Under the pieces are notes generated by a model. The model did no database searches and had not been told where the DNA came from. It worked only from the letters and a program-made list of their open reading frames with translations. Shown one piece after another: positions 1 to 5,568 of a stretch of 11,746 nucleotides of DNA. The translations under genes were made by a program, and so were the position numbers. The DNA lies in NCBI GenBank assembly GCA_900757255.1, contig CAAENE010000079.1, forward strand, positions 1-11,746, in the 5' to 3' direction. Within the stretch, counting starts at the first letter, position 1, and every line of letters begins with the position of its first letter. Source of the DNA: Clostridia bacterium (GTDB lineage: Bacteria; Bacillota; Clostridia; HGM11514).

Positions 1-852
1 ATACCGTTTGGCCGACTGGTCGGGAGCCGGCAGAAATTCCACAATGGCGTCCATGAACATCCGTATGCCGATAACCTCCTGTGCGGAACCGGAAAAAATC
101 GGTGAGATTTCGCCGTCTTCAACCCCTTGCTGCAGGGCTTTGTGGATTTCCTCCTTGGTAAACTCCTCGCCGGCAAAGTATTTTTCCATCAAATCGTCGC
201 TGGTTTCCGCGACTGATTCTACAATCATTTCACGGTAAGGAGCCAGCTGTTCCGCCAAATCGTCCGGTACCGGTACTTCCTCATATACGCCGTTGTTGGT
301 CTTTTTACCTTCCATATCTACAATATTGACAAAACCGATAATTTTACCGTTTTCTTTAATCGGAGCCTGGAAAGGCACTACAGATTTGCCGAAAACATCA
401 CGGAGCTGCTCCACAACGGTAAAATAGTTGGCGTTTTCATCATCCATTTTATTTACAAAAATAAAGGACGGGATTTTTTCTTCTTTAGAATAATTCCATG
501 CGTTTTCTGTACCTACGCTGACACCCGACTTGCCGCTGACGATAATGACTGCTGAATCAGCAGCTTTGACGCCTTCTTTGACCTCGCCGACAAAATCGAA
601 ATACCCGGGCGTATCAATAAAATTAATTTTACATCCATTATATTCCACAGGGACCAGGGCGGTCGATACAGAAATCTGACGTTTGATTTCTTCCGAATCA
701 AAATCCGATGCGGTATTGCCGTCTGCAATCTTCCCCAGCCTCTCTATCGCTTTCGATTTAAATAAGCAGGACTCTGTAAAAGAAGTCTTTCCTGCACCGC
801 CGTGTCCCATAACACAGACGTTCCTGATTTTCGACATAGGATATTGTTTCAT
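1..852 (-). CDS. Elongation factor G-like translational GTPase (EF-G2 type), N-terminal part, cut by the left edge
   Basis: This is an open frame of 284 codons without a stop, continuing past position 1, so only the N-terminal G domain and the start of what follows are seen. GTPase motifs appear in order: P-loop GHGGAGKTS (about residues 16-24), a switch I-like stretch ending in KRQIS, switch II DTPGYFDF (about 82-89), NKMD for guanine recognition, and SGSA near residue 260. Classical EF-G and Tet(M) carry GH(I/V)DAGKTT; the GHGGAGKTS form is typical of the second EF-G-like family found beside true EF-G in many Clostridia and Actinobacteria, whose exact ribosomal role is less settled. The start was chosen because AAGGGGGA lies 5-6 nt before the ATG; a second in-frame ATG at codon 6 is less well placed. 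The gene is transcribed away from recR. Family assignment is firm; the paralogue type is likely. Confidence 0.93.
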   Translation of the reverse strand, partial: MKQYPMSKIRNVCVMGHGGAGKTSFTESCLFKSKAIERLGKIADGNTASDFDSEEIKRQISVSTALVPVEYNGCKINFIDTPGYFDFVGEVKEGVKAADSAVIIVSGKSGVSVGTENAWNYSKEEKIPSFIFVNKMDDENANYFTVVEQLRDVFGKSVVPFQAPIKENGKIIGFVNIVDMEGKKTNNGVYEEVPVPDDLAEQLAPYREMIVESVAETSDDLMEKYFAGEEFTKEEIHKALQQGVEDGEISPIFSGSAQEVIGIRMFMDAIVEFLPAPDQSAKRY

Positions 853-884
853 TGATCTTCCCCCTTGATTGAATTTAGTTATTT

Positions 885-913
885 TGCATAGTAACATACA
901 AAAAATGCGTAAA
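885..913 (-). promoter_or_regulatory. Weak candidate promoter of the EF-G-like gene
   Basis: Reading leftward, TTTACG (908-913) and TATGCA (885-890) are separated by 17 nt and lie 33 nt or more before the EF-G-like start. Both hexamers match the sigma-A consensus only partly, so this is a placement guess. The rest of the 853-1053 stretch is AT-rich with no ORF and no strong hairpin. Confidence 0.25.
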
Positions 914-1053
914 CACTTAGTTATTATTCTCTATTGACAATCTAAATTCCTTCTTTTCTTTATAAAAAAAGTGAAAAAGTTTTCTGTTTTTTTTACCAAT
1001 TTGACCAATGTAACGATTTTCGTAAAGAATCCTGCAAAATAAGGGCTGCCGCA

Positions 1054-1082
1054 TTGATTTTGCCGGGTAACTGTGCTATGAT
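1054..1082 (+). promoter_or_regulatory. Sigma-A promoter of recR
   Basis: TTGATT (1054-1059), a 17-nt spacer and TATGAT (1077-1082), with a TGC extended -10 element just before the -10 box. Transcription would begin near 1089, giving a very short leader. GGAGGGG (1094-1100) lies 5 nt before the recR ATG. Confidence 0.7.
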
Positions 1083-1105
1083 ATGAAGGAATTGGAGGGG
1101 AACCC

Positions 1106-1708
1106 ATGCAAAATTTTTCAGTTAGTATCGCGAAACTTATTGAACAATTTGAAAAGCTGCCGGGTATCGGTTACAAAACTGCCCAGCGGCTGGCCTATTA
1201 CGTCATTAATCTGCCAAAAAGCGAAACGGACGCGTTTGCTCAGGCGATTTTAGACGCTAAAAAAAATATCCGGCTTTGCAGTGTTTGCCAGGACCTTACC
1301 GATAAAGAAGTCTGCCCGGTCTGCAGCAACCCAAAACGAAACCGGAAAGTAATCTGTGTGGTTTCCCAGCCGAGAGATGTCATCACCATGGAAAAAATCA
1401 AAGAGTACGACGGCGTTTACCATGTTCTGCATGGTGTTCTCTCCCCAATGGACGGCGTCGGACCCGAAGATTTGAAAATCAAAGAGCTCCTATACCGTAT
1501 CACCAATAATGATATTGATGAAGTGATCCTTGCCACCAACCCAACATTGGAAGGGGAAGCTACAGCGATGTACCTCGCGAAGCTAATCAAGCCCTTCAAC
1601 ATCCTTGTCAGCCGGATTGCATACGGTGTTCCGATCGGATCAGATATTGAATATGCGGACGAGATTACCCTCAGCAAAGCGCTGGAAGGCAGACGTCCGC
1701 TCACTTGA
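1106..1708 (+). CDS. recR: Recombination mediator protein RecR
   Basis: RecR works with RecO (and RecF) to load RecA on single-stranded DNA at gaps during recombinational repair. The 200-residue length is the family norm. Seen in order: an N-terminal helix-hairpin-helix region (about 8-35, with LPGIGYKTAQRLAYY), a four-cysteine zinc finger (C58, C61, C70, C73 in CSVC and CPVC), and a Toprim domain (about 80-175) containing ATNPTLEGEATAMYL. The C-terminus ends in the usual ALEGRRPL-type tail. The ATG is supported by GGAGGGG 5 nt upstream and by the standard RecR N-terminus. The common dnaX-ybaB-recR order is not present here: recR is first in its unit, and the ECF S component follows 45 nt later, so the two are probably co-transcribed. 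Confidence 0.98.
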   Translation: MQNFSVSIAKLIEQFEKLPGIGYKTAQRLAYYVINLPKSETDAFAQAILDAKKNIRLCSVCQDLTDKEVCPVCSNPKRNRKVICVVSQPRDVITMEKIKEYDGVYHVLHGVLSPMDGVGPEDLKIKELLYRITNNDIDEVILATNPTLEGEATAMYLAKLIKPFNILVSRIAYGVPIGSDIEYADEITLSKALEGRRPLT

Positions 1709-1753
1709 TAGGCTTTGTTCTATAGATATGTTTTCTTTGAAGGAGGAATTCCA

Positions 1754-2269
1754 TTGAAAAATGTAAAAAAACTGACATATATGGCAATGTTTACGGCACT
1801 CATTACCATTGTTACTATGATATCGATCAAAATTCCGGTTACCAACGGCGGATATGTCCATCTTGGCGATAGTATGATTTATATTGCATCTGTCATGTTA
1901 GGTCCGGTTTACGGCATGATTGTTGCCGGAATCGGTTCTATGCTGGCCGATATCTTGCTCGGCGCGGCAAATTACGCCCCCTTTACCTTGATTATCAAAG
2001 CATTGATGGGGCTGGTCTGCGGGCTGATTGCATACCGTAGCCTTACCACCAAAAAATTTATCCTTGGCTCTGCTGCCGGCGGCCTGATTATGTTAATCGG
2101 CTATTTCCTGACAGAATATTTGTTTATGGGGAATTTTGTTTTCCCGGGAATCCAGCTGGCATTTAACTCCCTGCAGTTAGTCTTTGGCGTTATCGCAGGA
2201 TTTTTAATCTATCTTGCGCTGAAAAAGGTGTCAAAGAAAGAGTTAAATCATTTTTTCGATGAAGAATAA
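1754..2269 (+). CDS. ECF transporter S component, substrate unknown
   Basis: A 171-residue hydrophobic protein with five or six predicted membrane segments (about 8-25, 40-68, 77-94, 103-125, 134-157). The run GGYVHLGDSMIYIASVMLGP followed by GIGSMLADILLG matches S components of the energy-coupling-factor vitamin importers (PF07155-like group, which includes predicted thiamine-precursor and pyridoxine S proteins). Such proteins bind the vitamin and dock on a shared EcfA-A'-T motor encoded elsewhere; no motor genes are in this window. I place the start at TTG 1754 because AAGGAGG (about 1740-1745) sits 8 nt upstream and MKNVKKLTYMAMFTAL is a normal S-component N-terminus. The in-frame ATG at 1715 has no binding site and would add 13 non-homologous residues. 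No riboswitch lies upstream, so the substrate cannot be inferred. Confidence 0.88.
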   Translation: MKNVKKLTYMAMFTALITIVTMISIKIPVTNGGYVHLGDSMIYIASVMLGPVYGMIVAGIGSMLADILLGAANYAPFTLIIKALMGLVCGLIAYRSLTTKKFILGSAAGGLIMLIGYFLTEYLFMGNFVFPGIQLAFNSLQLVFGVIAGFLIYLALKKVSKKELNHFFDEE

Positions 2270-2280
2270 TAAATAATCAT

Positions 2281-2317
2281 ACAATAACCGAACACCGTTA
2301 AGGCGTCCGGTTATTGT
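2281..2317 (+). terminator. Hairpin between the S component and the HAD gene (weak terminator or attenuator)
   Basis: ACAATAACCG (2281-2290) is perfectly complementary to CGGTTATTGT (2308-2317), and partial pairing extends the stem inward. The following TCTGTCTG is only moderately T-rich, so full termination is uncertain. It may reduce read-through from recR into the phosphatase gene, or act as an mRNA processing or stability stem. Confidence 0.5.
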
Positions 2318-2338
2318 TCTGTCTGAAAGGGGAAAAAC

Positions 2339-2980
2339 ATGTATCAAACCATTATTTTTGATTTGGACGGAACGGTTATTGATTCCGGTCCCGGTGTTAC
2401 TCACGCGGTCCAGTACAGCTTAAATAAGATGGGGATTACCGTTGAGGATGCCGGTTCTCTCAAGCATTTTATAGGGCCGCCTCTATATGATTCCTATCAG
2501 AGATACTATGGCTTTGATAAAGCACAGCAGGATAGAGCGATAGAATATTACCGCGAATATTACGAAGAAAAGGGTGTCCATGAAAACTCCCTGTATGACG
2601 GAATGGAACAGGTGCTCAGTTCTCTAAAGAAGCATCATAAATTCATTGCACTGGCAACCTCAAAACCGAAAAATTATGCAGAACTGATCCTTTCAGAATT
2701 GAAAATAGATTCTTATTTTGACCTTGTATGCGGCGCGAGCCTGGATCACTCTATGCGCGAGAAAATTGAGATTTTGGGCGATTGTATTTACAAAAGCGGC
2801 CGGGAAAAGGCTGGTATGGTCATGGTAGGCGACCGTCATTTTGACGTTGAGGGTGCGCAGTTTCACGGGATTGACTCCATAGGGGTACTGTTCGGTTTTG
2901 GCGATCTTGCTGAAATGCAAGAATGCAGACCCACCCATATCGCTCCTCTGCCAGAAGATATTCTTAACTTTGTATTTTAA
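2339..2980 (+). CDS. HAD-superfamily phosphatase, phosphoglycolate phosphatase-like
   Basis: A 213-residue soluble subfamily IA haloacid dehalogenase-type hydrolase. Motif I is FDLDGT (nucleophile D8, acid/base D10), motif II is LATSKP (T107 or S108), a candidate motif III lysine is K142 in REKIEIL, and motif IV is GDRHFD (D165, D169, Mg2+ ligands). The helical cap domain lies between about residues 15 and 85. Family members hydrolyse small phosphomonoesters such as phosphoglycolate, pyrophosphate or nucleotides; the sequence alone does not tell which. AAAGGGG lies 6-7 nt before the ATG. It may be read through from the S component or have its own unrecognised promoter. A link between this phosphatase and the transported vitamin is possible but unsupported. 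Confidence 0.93.
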   Translation: MYQTIIFDLDGTVIDSGPGVTHAVQYSLNKMGITVEDAGSLKHFIGPPLYDSYQRYYGFDKAQQDRAIEYYREYYEEKGVHENSLYDGMEQVLSSLKKHHKFIALATSKPKNYAELILSELKIDSYFDLVCGASLDHSMREKIEILGDCIYKSGREKAGMVMVGDRHFDVEGAQFHGIDSIGVLFGFGDLAEMQECRPTHIAPLPEDILNFVF

Positions 2981-3130
2981 TTTTAAAGTATAGAAAGAAT
3001 AAATGATGGAATCAAAGCCTCTCTCACTTGTGAAAAAGAGTGAAATACATCACACCTTCGTATTGACGGAACGATCCGATTCATAAGATTTCATTAGAAT
3101 TCATAGCAGACTGCAAAATAAGGCGCTGTT
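2981..3130. other. Convergent intergenic spacer with no clear terminator
   Basis: This lies between the ends of the HAD gene (+) and the pseudouridine synthase gene (-). I see only short weak repeats (for example TCAC-TT-GTGA near 3026-3035 and CGGA-TCGT-TCCG near 3075) and no stem followed by a T-run on either strand. A TTGACG at 3063 has no properly spaced -10 box. Confidence 0.4.
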
Positions 3131-4081
3131 TTACGGCAGCAGCATTTTCTGTTCTGCATCCGGCACTGCGATTTCCCTGTTATTTAAATAAGCAAGACAG
3201 CCGCTGCAGCCGCTGAACCGGAAGATGAGTTTATAGGAATAAAGCGCTTGGTATCGGTAACCGTATTTTTTGTTTATCTCATTTTTACCGTATTTCCCGT
3301 CTCCCAGAAGAGGATGCCCGATATAAGCCAAATGCGCCCGGATTTGGTGAGTCCGTCCGGTCAGAAGCTCTATATCCAGCAGAGACAGCTCTTCATTCTC
3401 CTTTAAAACAGTATATTTCGTTAAAATCGTTTTACCGTCTTTGACCGGATGGTCATATACTGTCACCATATTTTTCTCTTCATTTTTCCATAAAAATGCT
3501 TTCAGCGTATCTGACTGTTTTGGAAGATGGCCGACGGCAATGCATAAATAATGCTTTTCGATTTCTCTCGCCTTGATTTTTTCATTTATGATACGCAGGC
3601 TTTCCGCGTTCTTTGCACAGATAACAAGACCCTGCGTATTTTTGTCAATTCGATTGCAGAGAGCCGGGGCAAAGCTGTGCTCTTCCTCGCTGCGGTACTC
3701 ACCCTTTTGATACAGATATCCCTTGATATGATTGATCAGGATATTGAACTGTTCTTTATCGTCCTCATGCACCAGCATGCCGGCGGGTTTATCCACAATT
3801 AAGAGGTTCTCGTCCTCATAAATCACCGTAAGGTTCGGACGGATCGTACGATAGGCTTCTTCCTGGCAAGATGTTTCAAAAAATTCATCGTTGATATAAA
3901 GCTCTAAGACATCCCCCACCTCTATCCGGTAGGAGATTTCCTGCCGTTTGCCGTTTACCTTAATTCTTTTTTTGCGGATCGACTTATACAGCAGGGTCTT
4001 TGGAAGAGATGGAACCGCTTTTTCCAAAAATTTATCCAGCCGCTGGCCGGCGTCATTTTGATTTGCAATGATTTTTTTCAT
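3131..4081 (-). CDS. RluA/RluC-family pseudouridine synthase
   Basis: This converts uridine to pseudouridine in structured RNA, in this family usually 23S rRNA or tRNA. The 316-residue protein has an N-terminal S4 RNA-binding domain (about 12-60: QRLDKFLEKAVP, IRKKRIKVNGKR) and the catalytic domain (about 85-290). Family motifs visible are DKPAGMLVHED (97-108), the catalytic aspartate D146 in NRIDKNTQGL, and TGRTHQIRAHL (241-251). The active-site loop is RIDKNTQG rather than the commoner RLDxxTSG, a variation often seen in Firmicute paralogues. A GCSGC segment (291-295) occupies a normally cysteine-free strand near the C-terminus. ATG at 4081 follows GAGGT by about 6 nt. It starts 23 nt after the ribU stop on the same strand, so it is probably co-transcribed with ribU and exposed to the FMN riboswitch. 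Which uridine it modifies is unknown. Confidence 0.95.
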   Translation of the reverse strand: MKKIIANQNDAGQRLDKFLEKAVPSLPKTLLYKSIRKKRIKVNGKRQEISYRIEVGDVLELYINDEFFETSCQEEAYRTIRPNLTVIYEDENLLIVDKPAGMLVHEDDKEQFNILINHIKGYLYQKGEYRSEEEHSFAPALCNRIDKNTQGLVICAKNAESLRIINEKIKAREIEKHYLCIAVGHLPKQSDTLKAFLWKNEEKNMVTVYDHPVKDGKTILTKYTVLKENEELSLLDIELLTGRTHQIRAHLAYIGHPLLGDGKYGKNEINKKYGYRYQALYSYKLIFRFSGCSGCLAYLNNREIAVPDAEQKMLLP

Positions 4082-4104
4082 TCTAACCTCTGTGTTGTTT
4101 TCAT

Positions 4105-4752
4105 TTATACAATACCTTTTAATACTAACACAAAAAAGATGCAGGTTGCAAGTAAAAATAAACTAATCAGGATGATACCGGTCCTTTTTCCTTTTTCTGC
4201 TTTTTGATCTGATAGCTCAATTAAACCAGCTTTTCTAAGCCCTGTAACAATTGGCTTATAAATTAAAAGGGTGATAGCCATATTCAGTCCGCCCTTTAAC
4301 AGATTAAAGGGAAGGAAAACTGGCAGCAGCATCTCTGCCACCGCTTCCCTCGGATACCCTAAATAAATCGGAGTGAACAGATAATTCCACAAGAGCATGA
4401 CAATGGCCATTAAGACACAGCCGGCCGCAAGACCAATGACCGCACCGGATAACGTATGCTTCTTTTTATAGATATAAGCTGCGGTGCAGGCAAAAGCACA
4501 GGTTGACAGAATGTTCATGATACAACCGATAATGCCTGTGTCGCTGACACTGACCATTTCAACCAGTGAAACAACAACGGATACAAGAAAAGCGGTCAGC
4601 GGCCCAAACAAAAATCCGCCTATTGTTATAATCACGTCCTTTGGGTCATACTTTAAAAATAACACAACAGGAACCCGGCCGACAACCATAACAGCATACG
4701 CAATAGCGCAAAGCATGGCGATGATAACGATTTTTTTTGTTTTTGAGTTCAT
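4105..4752 (-). CDS. ribU: Riboflavin ECF transporter S component RibU
   Basis: A 215-residue membrane protein, the riboflavin-binding subunit of an ECF importer. Hydrophobic segments lie at about 8-33, 41-66, 73-95, 101-128, 142-170 and 191-212, the last being a C-terminal extra helix after a charged KAEKGKR linker. RibU-like features are LKYDPKDVIITIGGFLFGP (33-51), WNYLFTPIYLG (122-132) and LPFNLLKGGLN (147-157). The assignment is strengthened by the FMN riboswitch immediately upstream, which in Firmicutes controls riboflavin synthesis and uptake. No rib biosynthesis genes are in this window, so the cell may rely on uptake, or have them elsewhere. The start ATG is preceded by GAGGAGG (4760-4766) with 7 nt spacing, just beyond the U-tract of the riboswitch terminator. 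The EcfAA'T motor must be encoded elsewhere. Confidence 0.95.
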   Translation of the reverse strand: MNSKTKKIVIIAMLCAIAYAVMVVGRVPVVLFLKYDPKDVIITIGGFLFGPLTAFLVSVVVSLVEMVSVSDTGIIGCIMNILSTCAFACTAAYIYKKKHTLSGAVIGLAAGCVLMAIVMLLWNYLFTPIYLGYPREAVAEMLLPVFLPFNLLKGGLNMAITLLIYKPIVTGLRKAGLIELSDQKAEKGKRTGIILISLFLLATCIFFVLVLKGIV

Positions 4753-4766
4753 AACAAATCCTCCTC

Positions 4767-4797
4767 ATAAAAATAACCCCTGAATTTACTTCAGGGG
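4767..4797 (-). terminator. Intrinsic terminator of the FMN riboswitch
   Basis: On the minus strand CCCCTGAA, loop GTAAA, TTCAGGGG (arms 4790-4797 and 4777-4784) is followed by TTATTTTTAT. This 8-bp perfect stem with U-tract lies between the FMN aptamer and the ribU ribosome binding site, the position expected for ligand-induced transcription termination. Confidence 0.88.
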
Positions 4798-4847
4798 TCA
4801 AAAGCAGGATTATGTAAACAAAAACCGCAACAAATAATATTCGCATC

Positions 4848-4968
4848 TCTTCTGCCATCCGGACTGTAACCGTCGGCTCCGGAATCTAACCGGAATCAGC
4901 TTTCGCTCGCGGGCTTGCCTGAATGTCCAGGTTTACCGCCGATAGGGAATTTCACCCAACCCTGAAGA
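4848..4968 (-). ncRNA. FMN riboswitch (RFN element)
   Basis: Read on the minus strand, the conserved RFN blocks occur in order: TTCAGGGTTGGGTGAAATTC, CCTATCGGCGGTAAACC, AGCCCGCGAGC, GCTGATTCCGGTTAGATTCC, GGAGCCGACGGTTACAGTCC and GGATGGCAGAAG. P1 forms between TCTTC (4964-4968) and GAAGA (4848-4852). The aptamer binds flavin mononucleotide and turns off expression when FMN is plentiful. It controls ribU and probably the pseudouridine synthase gene behind it. Confidence 0.97.
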
Positions 4969-4976
4969 AATATTCA

Positions 4977-5005
4977 AAGATAAAAGGTACAATCAAAGGA
5001 GCAAA
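4977..5005 (-). promoter_or_regulatory. Weak candidate promoter for the FMN riboswitch-ribU transcript
   Basis: TATCTT (4977-4982) with TTTGCT (5000-5005) 17 nt upstream would start RNA about 2 nt before the aptamer. The -35 match is poor and lies inside the hairpin that follows tRNA-Arg. If it is not used, ribU must be read from the tRNA promoter. Confidence 0.3.
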
Positions 5006-5022
5006 GTCAGCTTTGCTCCTTT
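4995..5022 (-). terminator. 12-bp perfect hairpin downstream of tRNA-Arg
   Basis: AAAGGAGCAAAG (4995-5006) and CTTTGCTCCTTT (5011-5022) are perfectly complementary around a 4-nt loop, 1 nt beyond the tRNA CCA end. On the minus strand the stem ends in CTCCTTTGATTG, so the T-run is short. It is probably the tRNA terminator, with some read-through possible. Confidence 0.7.
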
Positions 5023-5023
5023 A

Positions 5024-5100
5024 TGGTACGCCGTGAGGGACTCGAACCCCCGCTCTTTCGGTTCGTAGCCGAACACTTTATCCAACTAAGCTAACGGCGC
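5024..5100 (-). tRNA. tRNA-Arg (anticodon ACG), CCA encoded
   Basis: The 77-nt cloverleaf reads from 5100 leftward. The acceptor stem is GCGCCGT with ACGGCGT (a G-U pair at the first position), the D arm contains AGCTTAGTTGGATAA, and the anticodon stem-loop is TTCGG-CTACGAA-CCGAA with anticodon ACG. The T arm is GGGGG-TTCGAGT-CCCTC, the discriminator is A, and CCA is encoded at 5026-5024. ACG tRNA-Arg is normally deaminated to ICG and decodes CGU, CGC and CGA. Confidence 0.97.
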
Positions 5101-5120
5101 TTATTTTTGTGAACTTCTAT

Positions 5121-5149
5121 ATCTTACCACATTTCATTCAAAAAATCAA
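5121..5149 (-). promoter_or_regulatory. Promoter of tRNA-Arg
   Basis: On the minus strand TTGATT (5144-5149), a 17-nt spacer and TAAGAT (5121-5126) place the start near 5114, about 14 nt before the tRNA. It lies back to back with the leuA promoter, about 43 bp away. Confidence 0.65.
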
Positions 5150-5191
5150 TTATTTTTTTATGAAGAATGAAAAAAATTTTAAAAATAACGG

Positions 5192-5220
5192 TTGACAAAA
5201 ACTTTTTTCGGTAATATAAT
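5192..5220 (+). promoter_or_regulatory. Consensus sigma-A promoter of the T-box-leuA unit
   Basis: TTGACA (5192-5197) and TATAAT (5215-5220) are both perfect consensus hexamers with an ideal 17-nt spacer. Initiation is expected near 5227. A strong constitutive promoter fits control by downstream T-box attenuation. Confidence 0.93.
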
Positions 5221-5227
5221 GAAGCAA

Positions 5228-5523
5228 ATATGAAAATACGTTGAAGAGGAATAGTAGGAATCAAGGCGGATTCCAGAGAGCTGCTGGGTGGTGCGAAGCA
5301 GCGGAAGCCTGGTTTTGAACTCACCTTGAAGTAGCTCGCTGAAACAGGAAAAAATTTTCTGAAATAGGGGGAGACGGGGCCTGCCCGTTACAGCAGGGGG
5401 ATATAAAACCGGCAAATAAAATTACTCGGTTCGTATCTATCTAAGCGTATACAGGAATCTGTATAAATGAGAGTGGTACCGCGAAAGTTTACCTTTCGTC
5501 TCTTAGGAGGCGGAAGGTTTTTT
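5228..5523 (+). ncRNA. Leucine-specific T-box riboswitch leader of leuA
   Basis: The T-box core TGGTACCGCG lies at 5474-5483. Stem I carries AGTA near 5249, a distal AGAGAGCTGC...GTGCGAAGCAGC loop region (5275-5302), and a specifier context GAA-CTC-ACC in which CTC (5320-5322) encodes leucine. A stem IIA/B-like pseudoknot is visible: ACGGG (5374-5378) with CCCGT (5384-5388), plus CCTGC (5380-5384) with GCAGG (5393-5397). Stem III is TATACAG-GAAT-CTGTATA (5448-5465). Uncharged tRNA-Leu would pair with the specifier and the TGGT bulge, stabilise the antiterminator (CGAAAG 5482-5487 with CTTTCG 5493-5498) and allow leuA transcription. The 5' limit is approximate. Confidence 0.95.
5492..5523 (+). 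terminator. T-box terminator
   Basis: CCTTTCGTCTC (5492-5502) pairs with GAGGCGGAAGG (5507-5517) over 11 bp including two G-U pairs, with a 4-nt loop, followed by six T (5518-5523). Its left arm is shared with the antiterminator, giving the usual two-state switch. Confidence 0.93.
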
Positions 5524-5568
5524 ATTTGCAAATAACTTTAATAATGAAGGAAAGAGAGGAAGGATGTA

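Noticed and set aside
513..868. Short open frames on both strands within the EF-G-like gene
   Set aside because: They lie in other frames of an unmistakable GTPase domain sequence.
3020..3090. Short inverted repeats and a TTGACG in the 2981-3130 spacer as terminator or promoter
   Set aside because: The stems are 4-5 bp without T-runs, and the TTGACG has no -10 box at 16-18 nt.
4646..4858. Minus-strand open frame spanning the FMN riboswitch terminator and the ribU start
   Set aside because: It reads through the aptamer edge and terminator in a different frame from ribU; no homology or binding site is seen.
5124..5415. Minus-strand open frames across the T-box leader
   Set aside because: They run antisense through the structured T-box RNA and the leuA promoter and have no coding features.
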